In this document: positions 1 through 8,065 of the stretch, in pieces | How the letters are laid out: each line of letters begins with the position of its first letter | How positions within the stretch are numbered: the stretch's first letter is position 1 | From: Planctomycetales bacterium | GTDB taxonomy: Bacteria; Omnitrophota; Gorgyraeia; Gygaellales; Profunditerraquicolaceae | Reading direction: 5' to 3' | NCBI GenBank assembly: GCA_005239725.1 | Contig: SBBM01000040.1 | Coordinates: 1 to 42,736, forward strand | Length of the DNA stretch: 42,736 nt | Made by a program: the position numbers and the translations under genes | The notes under the pieces: model-generated | The model's input: the letters and a program-made list of their open reading frames with translations, nothing else | Told to the model about the DNA's origin: nothing | Database searches by the model: none

Positions 1-52
1 ACCTGGCCTCCTTGATTATGCCAAACATATTACCATGCCCCGCTTTGAAAGC

Positions 53-86
53 GGACACTTCATTTGTTAAAGAACAGGACACTTCA
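53..86. repeat. Pair of 10-bp direct repeats, GGACACTTCA
   Basis: GGACACTTCA occurs at 53-62 and again at 77-86, a 24-bp period. No ORF covers bases 1-179. Repeated GGACACTT-type words occur at some insertion-sequence ends, so this could be the remnant of a mobile-element end cut by the window edge. No transposase is visible, so that reading is only a guess. Confidence 0.4.
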
Positions 87-134
87 CTATTTTATAACAG
101 TTAAAATTGAAAAGAAAAAACATTTCTATCGAGG

Positions 135-163
135 TTGACAAGGATGTAAATTTATGCTATTTT
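135..163 (+). promoter_or_regulatory. Sigma70-type promoter of the FtsH-like gene
   Basis: TTGACA at 135-140 is a perfect -35 box. After a 17-bp spacer comes TATTTT at 158-163 as the -10. Transcription would start near 170, leaving only about 10 nt before the ATG at 180. The leader holds an AAGGTG ribosome-binding site at 169-174. Confidence 0.7.
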
Positions 164-179
164 ACAAAAAGGTGAAATT

Positions 180-1934
180 ATGAACTGGCGAAGAATTAAA
201 CTATTCCTGAAGTTCCACTGGATGGCTATTACAATAATTGCCTTTTCGGTTATTGTCGGCATTTCTTTGATATTCTTTTTACGCAGCGCCATTTCCGCCT
301 GGATAACCTCCGAGTCATACTTCAAGAAGTCCGCCCTTGCCCAATACGCCCTATTTTTCTATATCCTCCTGGTTCTTCACCTTATAAGTTTGCCCTTAAG
401 CGGGGCGCTCTGGCTCTGGATGATGCGCGGCGGGCATATGCGCTTTACCAATATAGGCAAAAAGGCAGTTGAAGGCAAGGATATCCGTATCCACTGGAAC
501 GATGTTATAGGCATGGAAGAGGCCAAGCAGGAGGCATCGGAAGTAGTGCGTTTGGTTTCAGACCGCGCGAAATTGCAGGCGATAGGCGGTAAGATATTAA
601 GAGGGGTTCTGATGATAGGGCCTCCGGGATGCGGGAAGACCTATCTTGCCAAGGCAATCGCTACCGAAGCAAATATGCCGTTTATAGCTATGTCCGGTTC
701 GGAATTTATCGAGATGTTTGTTGGCGTAGGCGCAAGCCGGATACGCAAACTCTTTAAGCAGGCGCGGCAGCTTGCTTATGTGGAGGGGGGATGCATTATT
801 TTTATCGATGAATTGGACGCGGTAGGCGCCCAGCGCGCAGTTGACCGGGGGTTCGGCGGCCAGACAGAATCTAATACTACTTTGAACCAGCTGCTTATAG
901 AAATGGACGGGTTAAAAGAGAAGGATTATAATGTAATTATAATCGGCGCGACTAATGCCCCGGAGAGTTTTCTTGACCCTGCGCTTTTAAGGCCGGGCAG
1001 GTTTGACCGAAAAATTTATGTTGAGCTTCCTAACCTGGAAGAACGCGAGAAGCTCTTTGAATACTACCTTAAGGATGTAAAATACGATAATTCAATTGAC
1101 CGCCAGAGGCTGGCAAGGTTAACCGTTGGCAACAGCCCTGCGGACATCTCAAACCTGGTCAGGGAAGCGGCGCTCATAGCCGTGCGGAATAGAAAAGAAG
1201 CAATTTCCATGAAAGAAATCTCCGAGGCCTATGACCGCGTGGAGATGGGGATTAAACACAAGGTAGTATTTACGCAGTCTGACCGCGAAAGGATTGCCTA
1301 CCATGAAGCAGGCCACGCTATTGCCATGTATTTCCTGGCGCCGCACAAAGACGTTTTTAAAGCGACAATATTGGCGCGCGGCGGCGCCTTAGGGTTTGTT
1401 ATGCCGCATCCCCGGGAAGAGATACATGTGCGCACCAAAGACCAGTACCTAGGGGATATAAAAGTAAGCCTGGGTTCTTATGCTGCCGAGAGGCTAAAGT
1501 TAGGCCTGACTACTTCCGGCGTAAGCCAGGATTTTTATAATGCGATGTGGTACGCTCAACGTATGGTCTGGGAGTGGGGCATGGGAAAATCCGGCTTGAT
1601 AGGCGATTACGGGCTTTTGGCCAGTATGGATACGAATATCGGCGTTTTTAGAAGGGAAAGTGTTTCTTATGTTTCGGAAAAGATCAAAGAACAATTGAAT
1701 AATGATGTCCAGCAGATATTGAACGAATGCCTTAAAGAAGTAGAAGATTTGCTAAAAAGAGAATCGGCGCTTCTTGACCGTTTTGCCCAGGAACTCCTGG
1801 CGAAAGATGAGCTTAATTATGATGAGATTGAATCTATTTTTAAAGAGTTTGGCAAGGCCCGGCCTCCTATTCAGCCTTCTCGTTCTAACGTTGATACTCC
1901 TCGGTTGCCAGGCGGAGATCAAGCCTACCTATAA
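180..1934 (+). CDS. FtsH-like membrane AAA+ zinc metalloprotease
   Basis: Predicted membrane-anchored ATP-dependent protease that unfolds and degrades membrane or cytosolic proteins. Two N-terminal membrane segments (about 15-35 and 56-80) are separated by only about 20 residues, whereas classical FtsH has a periplasmic domain of roughly 75 residues there. The AAA+ module has Walker A GPPGCGKT (147-154), an FVG pore loop (180-182), Walker B IIFIDE (206-211) and a second region of homology ending in RPGRFDR (271-277). The peptidase has HEAGH (375-379) with a likely third zinc ligand Asp451. The C-terminal region is divergent, so this is a paralogue-type FtsH and not clearly the housekeeping copy. 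The start is supported by AAGGTG five bases upstream. The last ~40 codons overlap the start of the next gene in another frame. Confidence 0.88.
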   Translation: MNWRRIKLFLKFHWMAITIIAFSVIVGISLIFFLRSAISAWITSESYFKKSALAQYALFFYILLVLHLISLPLSGALWLWMMRGGHMRFTNIGKKAVEGKDIRIHWNDVIGMEEAKQEASEVVRLVSDRAKLQAIGGKILRGVLMIGPPGCGKTYLAKAIATEANMPFIAMSGSEFIEMFVGVGASRIRKLFKQARQLAYVEGGCIIFIDELDAVGAQRAVDRGFGGQTESNTTLNQLLIEMDGLKEKDYNVIIIGATNAPESFLDPALLRPGRFDRKIYVELPNLEEREKLFEYYLKDVKYDNSIDRQRLARLTVGNSPADISNLVREAALIAVRNRKEAISMKEISEAYDRVEMGIKHKVVFTQSDRERIAYHEAGHAIAMYFLAPHKDVFKATILARGGALGFVMPHPREEIHVRTKDQYLGDIKVSLGSYAAERLKLGLTTSGVSQDFYNAMWYAQRMVWEWGMGKSGLIGDYGLLASMDTNIGVFRRESVSYVSEKIKEQLNNDVQQILNECLKEVEDLLKRESALLDRFAQELLAKDELNYDEIESIFKEFGKARPPIQPSRSNVDTPRLPGGDQAYL

Positions 1935-2685
1935 AGAAGAAGGCATACCATTTCATATCCGGAAAATCTGCAAAGAAGAATACGGCCTCGATGTCGTTGT
2001 AACCAGGGCGGGTGATACATTATGGATTTATGCCCCCTTGACAAAACTCTTTCATGAAAAATTCGGCATTGAAAAGGATAAGATTTTTGCCGAGGAAGTA
2101 AAGGAGAAATTAATAAATATTTTAACCACTATCGGCAGGGTAGTCTTAAGCGCGGATAGAGCCCCGGAATTTTTTTATCTTGTTTTTTCTGATATAGAGT
2201 TGGGTATAGACTACGGTTTAATCGGGTATGTGCTGGATACAAAGAAGTTTTACGCGGGGTTCATCCCCTATACGGAGGCCGATAGAAGGTATGTTGTGAA
2301 ATTTTCCGCTGACCCCCAGGCCATAGGCGACAAGACCGGTGGACATTTAAAAAAATATGATATCAAATTTAGCGATTTCCTGGCCGACCAGATTGTCCAG
2401 CGTATAGGCGTAAGATTCCAGAGCGAAAACTGGAAGGATTCCTTTAAAGTTGATGCCGTAGAGGGCGGATATACGGACGGCGCATTTAACTTCAGTTACA
2501 AAATCGAAAGCACTTCCTTGCTTAAAAAACCGGTGAATATAGAAGAGGAAGTCATTAAGATTATTGCTTATTGCCTGAGGACTTATGAATTCGATGATTT
2601 TTCCGGGGTAAGTTTGACGAACCTCTCAACCGGCAGCCAGGCTATGATAGGCAGGACAGCCTTAGGCCAGGTCAAATTATTTTAA
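1807..2685 (+). CDS. Predicted lipoprotein of unknown function
   Basis: The family is not recognised. From the ATG at 1807 the protein has 292 residues and a basic start. A long hydrophobic stretch ([15 protein letters not shown]) ends in a lipobox, so it should be lipidated at that Cys and anchored in a membrane. Other ATGs at 1819 and 1822 would leave the signal peptide intact; a TTG at 1774 is open in frame but unlikely. The mature part is a mixed soluble domain of about 255 residues with no motif I can name. The whole signal peptide is encoded within the end of the FtsH-like gene in the +1 frame, an overlap of 128 nt. This suggests translational coupling and a related job, for example as a substrate or cofactor of the protease. 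The 3' end overlaps purN, on the opposite strand, by 14 nt. Confidence 0.7.
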   Translation: MSLIMMRLNLFLKSLARPGLLFSLLVLTLILLGCQAEIKPTYKEEGIPFHIRKICKEEYGLDVVVTRAGDTLWIYAPLTKLFHEKFGIEKDKIFAEEVKEKLINILTTIGRVVLSADRAPEFFYLVFSDIELGIDYGLIGYVLDTKKFYAGFIPYTEADRRYVVKFSADPQAIGDKTGGHLKKYDIKFSDFLADQIVQRIGVRFQSENWKDSFKVDAVEGGYTDGAFNFSYKIESTSLLKKPVNIEEEVIKIIAYCLRTYEFDDFSGVSLTNLSTGSQAMIGRTALGQVKLF

Positions 2686-3274
2686 CTTTCCTTCCCCGAA
2701 CCTCAAGTCTGCCTTCCAGACACAGTCTTATAGCTTCGGGATAGAGCTTATGTTCTGCCTTATGGATTTTTTCTTCCAGGGATTTAAATGTGTCGGTTTT
2801 TTCTATTTTGACCGCTTCCTGCAGGATTATCGGGCCGTGGTCTGTTTTCTCGTCCACAAAGTGCACGGTTACCCCGGTAACTTTGGCGCCGTAGTCAAAG
2901 GCGTCTTTTATTGCCTGGGCACCCTTATAAGAAGGCAAGAGGGCGGGGTGGATATTTAATATGCGGTTTTTATATTTATGCACGAATCCCGGGCTTAAGA
3001 TACGCATGAATCCTGCCAGGGCGATTAATTCTATTTTTTCTTTTTTTAACCTTTTTATTATTTCCGCTTCGAATTTTTCTTTGGAGGGAAAATCCTGCCT
3101 TTTTACGAGGGCTATTTTGATATTTGCCTTTTTGGCCCGCCCTAAAACTTTAGCCTTAGGGTTATCGCAGACCAGTAATGATATATTCGCCTTGAAGATG
3201 CCTTTTTTTGCCGCGCTAACGATTGCGGAAAAATTGCTTCCCCTGCCTGAGGCAAAGACCGCGATATTTTTCAT
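2672..3274 (-). CDS. purN: Phosphoribosylglycinamide formyltransferase (GART, folate-type)
   Basis: Third step of purine synthesis: transfers formyl from 10-formyltetrahydrofolate to GAR. The 200-residue length is normal for PurN. N-terminal FASGRGSN (8-14) is the phosphate-binding loop. The catalytic set is visible as NIHPALLPSYKG with Asn107 and His109, and Asp145 in KTDHGP. The start is set at the ATG (3274-3272) that overlaps the rnfB stop as ATGA; an upstream in-frame ATG at 3304 lies inside rnfB and lacks homology. It is the last gene of the rnf transcription unit, an unusual place for a purine gene, and its end converges on the lipoprotein gene with no terminator between them. Confidence 0.93.
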   Translation of the reverse strand: MKNIAVFASGRGSNFSAIVSAAKKGIFKANISLLVCDNPKAKVLGRAKKANIKIALVKRQDFPSKEKFEAEIIKRLKKEKIELIALAGFMRILSPGFVHKYKNRILNIHPALLPSYKGAQAIKDAFDYGAKVTGVTVHFVDEKTDHGPIILQEAVKIEKTDTFKSLEEKIHKAEHKLYPEAIRLCLEGRLEVRGRKVKII

Positions 3275-4059
3275 TTTCTTATTCTTATGGTTTTCATGGG
3301 GCAAACCTTAACGCATTCGCCGCAGGAAGTGCATTTATTGTAGTCTATAACCGCGACGTTATCGGTTACGCGGATGGCGTCAAATTTACAGGCCCTTTCG
3401 CAGAGTTTGCAGGCAATGCATCCTACGGGGCAGACTGCCTTTGTGTCTTTGCCTAAATCATGCGAGCGGCAGGCAACATAAACAGGGAGGTTTGCCGGTG
3501 CCAAGCTAAAAAGTTTTTTCGGGCAGGCAGCAACGCATTTAGCGCAGGCCTTGCATTTTGTCTCATCAACCACAGGCAGTCCGTCTTTTGACATCGTAAT
3601 CGCATCAAAGGGGCATACCCTTACGCAGTTACCAAACCCCAGGCAGCCGAATGTGCATTCTTTCTGGCCGCCCATAAGCAGGTTTGCCGCAACACAGTCT
3701 TTTATGCCTTGATATAAAAATTTATCCTTTACCCGCCTGCCTCCGTGGCAATGCAATATCGCCACCCGCTTTACATTCTTTTCTAATTTTTTCCCTAGAA
3801 TTTCGGCAATCCTCTGTTTGACACTTTCGTCGGCAACCTTGCAGGCGCGGATATCCATTTTCCCGCTTAACACTGCCTCGGCAAAACCAAAGCACCCTGC
3901 CCCGCCGCAGGCCCCACAGTTTGCTCCTGGCAGAAGGCCGTGGATTTTTTCCAGGCGCTGGTCAACCTGGACGGCAAGTTTCTTAGAGGCAATAGCAAGG
4001 CTGGCCCCGAAAATTAGCCCTAAAGAACCCAAAATTAAAACAGGTATTAAGATTTCCAT
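3271..4059 (-). CDS. rnfB: Rnf complex subunit B, ferredoxin-type iron-sulfur protein
   Basis: Membrane-anchored electron carrier of the ferredoxin:NAD+ oxidoreductase (Rnf), thought to be the entry point for electrons from ferredoxin. One N-terminal membrane helix (about 3-25) is followed by a 4Fe-4S domain with Cys48, Cys51, Cys56 and Cys73. Then come four ferredoxin-like cysteine groups: Cys135/139/145/149, Cys169/172/175/179, Cys210-224 and Cys243/246/249/253. At 262 residues it is a medium-length RnfB of the kind found in anaerobes, longer than the short proteobacterial form. It lies 2 nt after rnfA and overlaps purN by 4 nt. Confidence 0.95.
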   Translation of the reverse strand: MEILIPVLILGSLGLIFGASLAIASKKLAVQVDQRLEKIHGLLPGANCGACGGAGCFGFAEAVLSGKMDIRACKVADESVKQRIAEILGKKLEKNVKRVAILHCHGGRRVKDKFLYQGIKDCVAANLLMGGQKECTFGCLGFGNCVRVCPFDAITMSKDGLPVVDETKCKACAKCVAACPKKLFSLAPANLPVYVACRSHDLGKDTKAVCPVGCIACKLCERACKFDAIRVTDNVAVIDYNKCTSCGECVKVCPMKTIRIRK

Positions 4060-4061
4060 TT

Positions 4062-4670
4062 TTAAAACCTGAACCCGTTAAATCCCATGAAGGCCATGCT
4101 CATAATCGCCGCAATGACAAAGGCCAGGGGGAACTCTTTTACTGCCTTCGGCACTTCGCAGAAATCAAGACGCTCCCTGATGCCGGACATAAGGAGCATT
4201 GCCAGCATATAGCCTAACCCCACGCATACCCCCTGGAAGACCGAATAATAAAAACTTCCGGGGATAGCCTCGCCTTTAACAAAAAACATATCCGCATTTA
4301 ATACCGCAACCCCTAATACCGCGCAGTTTACGGTAATTAACGGCAGGTATATCCCGAAGAACCTGTAAAACGGAGGGGCTATCTTTCTGATGATCATCTC
4401 TACGAGTTGCACGAAGGTAGCAATTACCAGGATAAAGGATATGGTGCGCAGGTATTCCAGATTAAAAGGGATAAGCAGAAATCTATATATAAGCCAGGTG
4501 ATTATGGAAGACATAGTTGTGACAAAAATTACGGCCAGGCTCATGGCTATTGCCGGCCTGGTTTCTTTGGATATGGCGATAAAAGAACAAAGCCCTAAAA
4601 AGCGGGAGAGGATTACATTATAAATAAATACTGCCGATATAAATATGGTTAAAAACTGCGCGACGTTCAT
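4062..4670 (-). CDS. rnfA: Rnf complex subunit A, integral membrane protein
   Basis: Small hydrophobic subunit, homologous to RnfE and NqrE, with about six membrane helices. Known RnfA/RnfE pairs hold a 2Fe-2S centre between them; Cys27 in FLGLCSF is the likely ligand here. Further membrane segments hold the conserved VIATFVQLVEM and LPLITVNCAVLG stretches. The start codon shares a base with the rnfE stop (TAATG), and an AAAGGA lies upstream. Next gene rnfB is 2 nt away. Confidence 0.93.
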   Translation of the reverse strand: MNVAQFLTIFISAVFIYNVILSRFLGLCSFIAISKETRPAIAMSLAVIFVTTMSSIITWLIYRFLLIPFNLEYLRTISFILVIATFVQLVEMIIRKIAPPFYRFFGIYLPLITVNCAVLGVAVLNADMFFVKGEAIPGSFYYSVFQGVCVGLGYMLAMLLMSGIRERLDFCEVPKAVKEFPLAFVIAAIMSMAFMGFNGFRF

Positions 4671-5260
4671 TATTTGCGTTCCTTTAGTATATTAAAAAAT
4701 CCTAATAATAAGCCGATAACCAAAAGCGCTCCGGGAGGCATGGCTAAAACAAATGCCGGCTCAAATCCTTTGATTAGTGTATAGCCGAATAACTTTCCTG
4801 CGCCCAGGAATTCTCTTATTCCCGAAATCAACAAGAGGGCGAGGGTAAAGCCTACTCCCATGCCTATGCCGTCAAACAGGGAATTCATTACGCTGTTTTT
4901 CGAAGCATAGGCTTCGGCGCGGCCCAGGACTATACAGTTTACTACTATGAGCGGGACATAAATCCCCAAGGCGCGGTTTAATGCCGGGCTGTATGCCTTC
5001 ATTATAAGTTCGGTTATGGTAACGAAAGTAGCGATAACCACAATATAACAGGGTATGCGTATTTTTTCCGGAATGGTATTTTTAATCATGGCTATGATTA
5101 TGTTAGAACAGATAAGGACAAAAGTTGCAGCAACACCCATCCCAAGCCCGTTCATAAGCGATATGGACACTGCAAGCGTAGGGCATAACCCCAAAGCCAA
5201 AACAAAAGTCGGGTTTTCTTTAATAATCCCTTTTAGGAATTCGTGAAATAATTTTTTCAT
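4670..5260 (-). CDS. rnfE: Rnf complex subunit E, integral membrane protein
   Basis: Partner of RnfA with the same fold in inverted topology. It shows the paired stretches LGLCPTLAVS near the N terminus (Cys26, likely 2Fe-2S ligand) and VPLIVVNCIVLGRAEAYA in the middle, the latter typical of RnfE/NqrD. Its 196 residues are normal. It is separated from rnfD by 57 nt that hold a palindromic repeat, the only real gap inside the rnf cluster. No clear ribosome-binding site precedes the ATG. Confidence 0.93.
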   Translation of the reverse strand: MKKLFHEFLKGIIKENPTFVLALGLCPTLAVSISLMNGLGMGVAATFVLICSNIIIAMIKNTIPEKIRIPCYIVVIATFVTITELIMKAYSPALNRALGIYVPLIVVNCIVLGRAEAYASKNSVMNSLFDGIGMGVGFTLALLLISGIREFLGAGKLFGYTLIKGFEPAFVLAMPPGALLVIGLLLGFFNILKERK

Positions 5261-5303
5261 ATTTGTCTGTTTATAACTCGTTACGTCGTAATAAGAACGA
5301 ATG

Positions 5304-5319
5304 AAGGGAAACGTCCCCT
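5304..5319 (+). repeat. Palindromic repeat, AAGGGAAACGTCCCC family
   Basis: AAGGGAAACGTCCCCT lies between rnfD and rnfE and touches the rnfD stop codon. The same core recurs at 23861, 23894, 28571 (reverse) and 28721. The arms AAGGG and CCCTT-type can form a small hairpin, as in REP elements. Confidence 0.75.
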
Positions 5320-6283
5320 ATTTGCCATAAATTCTTCTCTTCGTAAACCTGTCAATAATGGGCGTTGCCGCGTTCATCATCAATATGGCGTAAGAGACAC
5401 CTTCAGGATACCCGCCCCAGATACGGATAATTGCGGTAAGCAGTCCGCATCCTATGCCGAAAAGAATCTGGCCTTTTTGGGTTAACGGCGAACTGACATA
5501 ATCCGTAGCCATAAAGAATGCGCCCAGGATAAGTCCGCCGGATAAAATATGGAATATTCCATCTCCGGTAAATAGCCCGTTTTCCCCCGCGAATATATAG
5601 GTAAATACCGCTACAGTTAATACGTAAGTACCGGGTATGTGCCAGGAAATATAACCCCGCAATAAAAGGAATGCCGCTCCGATAAGCAGGGCGATTATGC
5701 AGACTTCACCGATACATCCGCCGCGCCTGCCTAAGAATAAGTCCAGGTATGAGACATGTTCCAGAATTTTCCCTTCTTTTAGTAATGCCAGGGGGGTAGC
5801 AGAAGTTACGGCATCCTGAGTGGCTGAAGTCATAGCATCGTAGCTTAGCGGGGTAGTAAAAGTGGCGATATATCTTGGCCAGGATGCCATTAAGAATGCC
5901 CTGCCCACAAGAGCGGGATTAAAAATATTCTGCCCTAAACCTCCGAATACCTGTTTGCCGATAGCAATCGCGAAGCCTGAACCAACAATGGGAATCCAGA
6001 AGGGCACGTGTGCAGGGAGGTTATAAGCAAGGAGAAGCCCGGTAAGAAAGGCGCTCCCGTCAAAGATGGTAATTTTTCTTTTGGTTAATATCTGCAAAAT
6101 ACCTTCCGTGAATAAAGCAGAAACTATACCTAAAAGAATAACCCGGAGGGCGCTTGTCCCGAAAATAAGCACGCCGGCTATGCCGGAAGGTAGGAGGGAT
6201 AGCCCTACCAGCCACATAATCTTACTTACGGATTCGTTCTTGTGTAGATGCGGTGATACTGAAACAGTAAGCTTATTTTCCAT
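5318..6283 (-). CDS. rnfD: Rnf complex subunit D, flavinylated membrane protein
   Basis: Large membrane subunit with about nine helices; it carries a covalent FMN on a Thr in known Rnf complexes and is part of the ion-translocating core. Family landmarks include FNPALVGRAFL (121-131) and GAFFMATDYVSSPLT (254-268). The flavin site is expected at DAVTSATPL, with Thr163 as the acceptor. The motif reads TSAT, not the textbook SGAT, and a near copy DAMTSAT lies eight residues earlier (149-155). The start overlaps the rnfG end by 11 nt. Confidence 0.94.
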   Translation of the reverse strand: MENKLTVSVSPHLHKNESVSKIMWLVGLSLLPSGIAGVLIFGTSALRVILLGIVSALFTEGILQILTKRKITIFDGSAFLTGLLLAYNLPAHVPFWIPIVGSGFAIAIGKQVFGGLGQNIFNPALVGRAFLMASWPRYIATFTTPLSYDAMTSATQDAVTSATPLALLKEGKILEHVSYLDLFLGRRGGCIGEVCIIALLIGAAFLLLRGYISWHIPGTYVLTVAVFTYIFAGENGLFTGDGIFHILSGGLILGAFFMATDYVSSPLTQKGQILFGIGCGLLTAIIRIWGGYPEGVSYAILMMNAATPIIDRFTKRRIYGK

Positions 6284-6794
6284 TCTTTATCAGATTAAAA
6301 ATTTCCTCTGCTTTGGTTTTTACCGAATTCATTACTGCTGTTGAAGATATGGTTGCCCCGGTAATTGCGCTAATCTCATTTAACCCCTCCAGGGATTTAT
6401 TTGCGAATTGCCCGGTGAAAGAAGGCTCGGCAACGCGGCTGCCTAAGCCAGGCGTTTCGTTCTGGCTTAAGACTTTTATCGCGGCAATTTGTCCGTCTTT
6501 TGTCATGCCTACCATCGTTTCGATTTCGCTGGAATAACCTTTGGCAGTTGTTTTAAAAGCAGCCCCGAGAAGTGCGTCATTTTTATAAGCCTTATAATAT
6601 ATAACCTCTCCGTTAGTTTCTACGGCTGCAAAATTTGTTGCCTCCGGCATTACTTCTTTAAGGCTTGCGTCCTGCTCTGCCTGGGCCCGGGCAATAATCT
6701 CGGATTTAGTGAAAGAATTTACCCCTGCTAAAAGCCCGGTTGCCATAGCGCAGATTATCATAAGCGTAAGCCCGTATTGCAGCATCTCTTTCAT
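6273..6794 (-). CDS. rnfG: Rnf complex subunit G, flavoprotein
   Basis: Periplasmic-side subunit anchored by one N-terminal helix (about 6-26) and carrying covalent FMN. The flavinylation motif TGATIS (145-150) matches S/TGAT with acceptor Thr148. ETPGLGSRV (113-121) is also conserved in the RnfG/NqrC FMN-binding domain. The start at 6794 is chosen because its ATG overlaps the rnfC stop as ATGA and leads straight into the membrane helix; the open frame runs on to 6881, but that extension lies inside rnfC. 173 residues. No ApbE flavin transferase gene is in the window. Confidence 0.93.
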   Translation of the reverse strand: MKEMLQYGLTLMIICAMATGLLAGVNSFTKSEIIARAQAEQDASLKEVMPEATNFAAVETNGEVIYYKAYKNDALLGAAFKTTAKGYSSEIETMVGMTKDGQIAAIKVLSQNETPGLGSRVAEPSFTGQFANKSLEGLNEISAITGATISSTAVMNSVKTKAEEIFNLIKNGK

Positions 6795-8065
6795 TTTGCC
6801 TCCAGTTTCGCCCTTTTGATGGTTTGGACAATCCTGCGGTTTGCCGGGCAGACATAATTGCATAAACCGCATTCTATGCAATCGGAAACGCCGTAATCTT
6901 TCGCCTCTTGCCAGCGGCCCTTTTCGGAGACAAGATTAAGCAGGCAGGGCATAAGCCCTGCAGGGCATTCTCTAACGCAGGCCCCGCAGCGGATACAGCA
7001 TTGTTCCTCAACCTCGTTGGCCTCTTTTTTATTCATAAGGATAATGCCGGTACTTGATTTTATGACCGGGGCAATATCCGTATATTGGGCTATTCCCATC
7101 ATTGGCCCTCCGGTAATTATCTTTGCCGGCTCCTCTTTAAGGGGGCCGCAGAACTCTATCAGGTTTTTTATGGGCGTGCCTATGCGCACCAGGAGGTTTT
7201 TGGGGTTAGATATGCAGCTTCCGATTACCGTTACCACGCGTTCATATAAAGGCTTATTCAGATAAGCGGCTTCATAAATAGCAAAGACTGTGCCGACATT
7301 CTGCACGACCACGCCTACCTCAAAGGGGAGTTTTCCCGAGGGGACTTCTTTACGCAGGAAATTTTTAATGAGTTGTTTTTCTCCCCCCTGAGGATAAAAT
7401 GATTTTAAAACTTTTACTTCAAACCCTAATCCGCTGGTTTTATCCTTGAAAGCCTCTATCGCCAGAGGTTTATTGTCCTCTATCCCGATATATACCTTCT
7501 TTGCCCCTAGGCACCTTGCAATGAGTATAATTCCTAAGATGATTTCGTCTGTTTTTTCTACCATCAGGCGGTAGTCGGCGGTCAGATAAGGCTCGCATTC
7601 TGCGCCGTTAATAATAAGGGTATCTACCGGTTTTTGCGGGGTAAGTTTTACATAAGTGGGAAAGCCCGCCCCGCCCATGCCCACAATGCCCGCTTCAAAG
7701 ATGATATTGCGTATTTGTTCAGGGGTTAATTTTTCTATTTCGGATTGGGGTTTTAAATTTATTACCTGGCACTGGTTTTCTCCTTCCGCATCAATAACTA
7801 TTGCTTTGCATTTTCCCAGAACCGGATGAGGCCAGCCTTGTATGGAGCTAATTTTGCCGGATATAGAGGCATGTATGGGGGCGTGTAATTGAGCTTCGAG
7901 GCCCGCGATCTTTTGGCCCACAGACACAGTGTCGCCTATTTTTACCAATGGATTACAGGGTTTACCTATATGTTGGCTTAAGGGGATATAAACCCGCGCA
8001 GGCAAAGGGGCATTTTCTATCGGTTTATTTTCGGTTTCGTGCTTGTGTTCGTCTAGTCTAACCAT
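6791..8065 (-). CDS. rnfC: Rnf complex subunit C, NADH-binding iron-sulfur subunit
   Basis: Peripheral subunit that binds FMN and NAD(H) and passes electrons through two 4Fe-4S clusters. The glycine-rich GIVGMGGAGFPTYVKL region (about 126-141) is the nucleotide/FMN-binding part shared with the NuoF family. C-terminal clusters are Cys357/360/363/367 and Cys396/399/402/406, each followed by Pro. The N terminus has a biotinyl-lipoyl-like fold region. 424 residues, typical of anaerobe RnfC. It overlaps the MFS gene by 13 nt; no clear ribosome-binding site is seen, so coupling is likely. Confidence 0.95.
   Translation of the reverse strand: MVRLDEHKHETENKPIENAPLPARVYIPLSQHIGKPCNPLVKIGDTVSVGQKIAGLEAQLHAPIHASISGKISSIQGWPHPVLGKCKAIVIDAEGENQCQVINLKPQSEIEKLTPEQIRNIIFEAGIVGMGGAGFPTYVKLTPQKPVDTLIINGAECEPYLTADYRLMVEKTDEIILGIILIARCLGAKKVYIGIEDNKPLAIEAFKDKTSGLGFEVKVLKSFYPQGGEKQLIKNFLRKEVPSGKLPFEVGVVVQNVGTVFAIYEAAYLNKPLYERVVTVIGSCISNPKNLLVRIGTPIKNLIEFCGPLKEEPAKIITGGPMMGIAQYTDIAPVIKSSTGIILMNKKEANEVEEQCCIRCGACVRECPAGLMPCLLNLVSEKGRWQEAKDYGVSDCIECGLCNYVCPANRRIVQTIKRAKLEAK

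Noticed and set aside
1-134. Complete insertion sequence at the left edge
   Set aside because: Only a 10-bp direct repeat is visible; no transposase or clear terminal inverted repeats.
3818-4072. Antisense ORFs opposite the rnf genes and similar shadows elsewhere
   Set aside because: They mirror strong coding frames, lack ribosome-binding sites and show no protein-like pattern.
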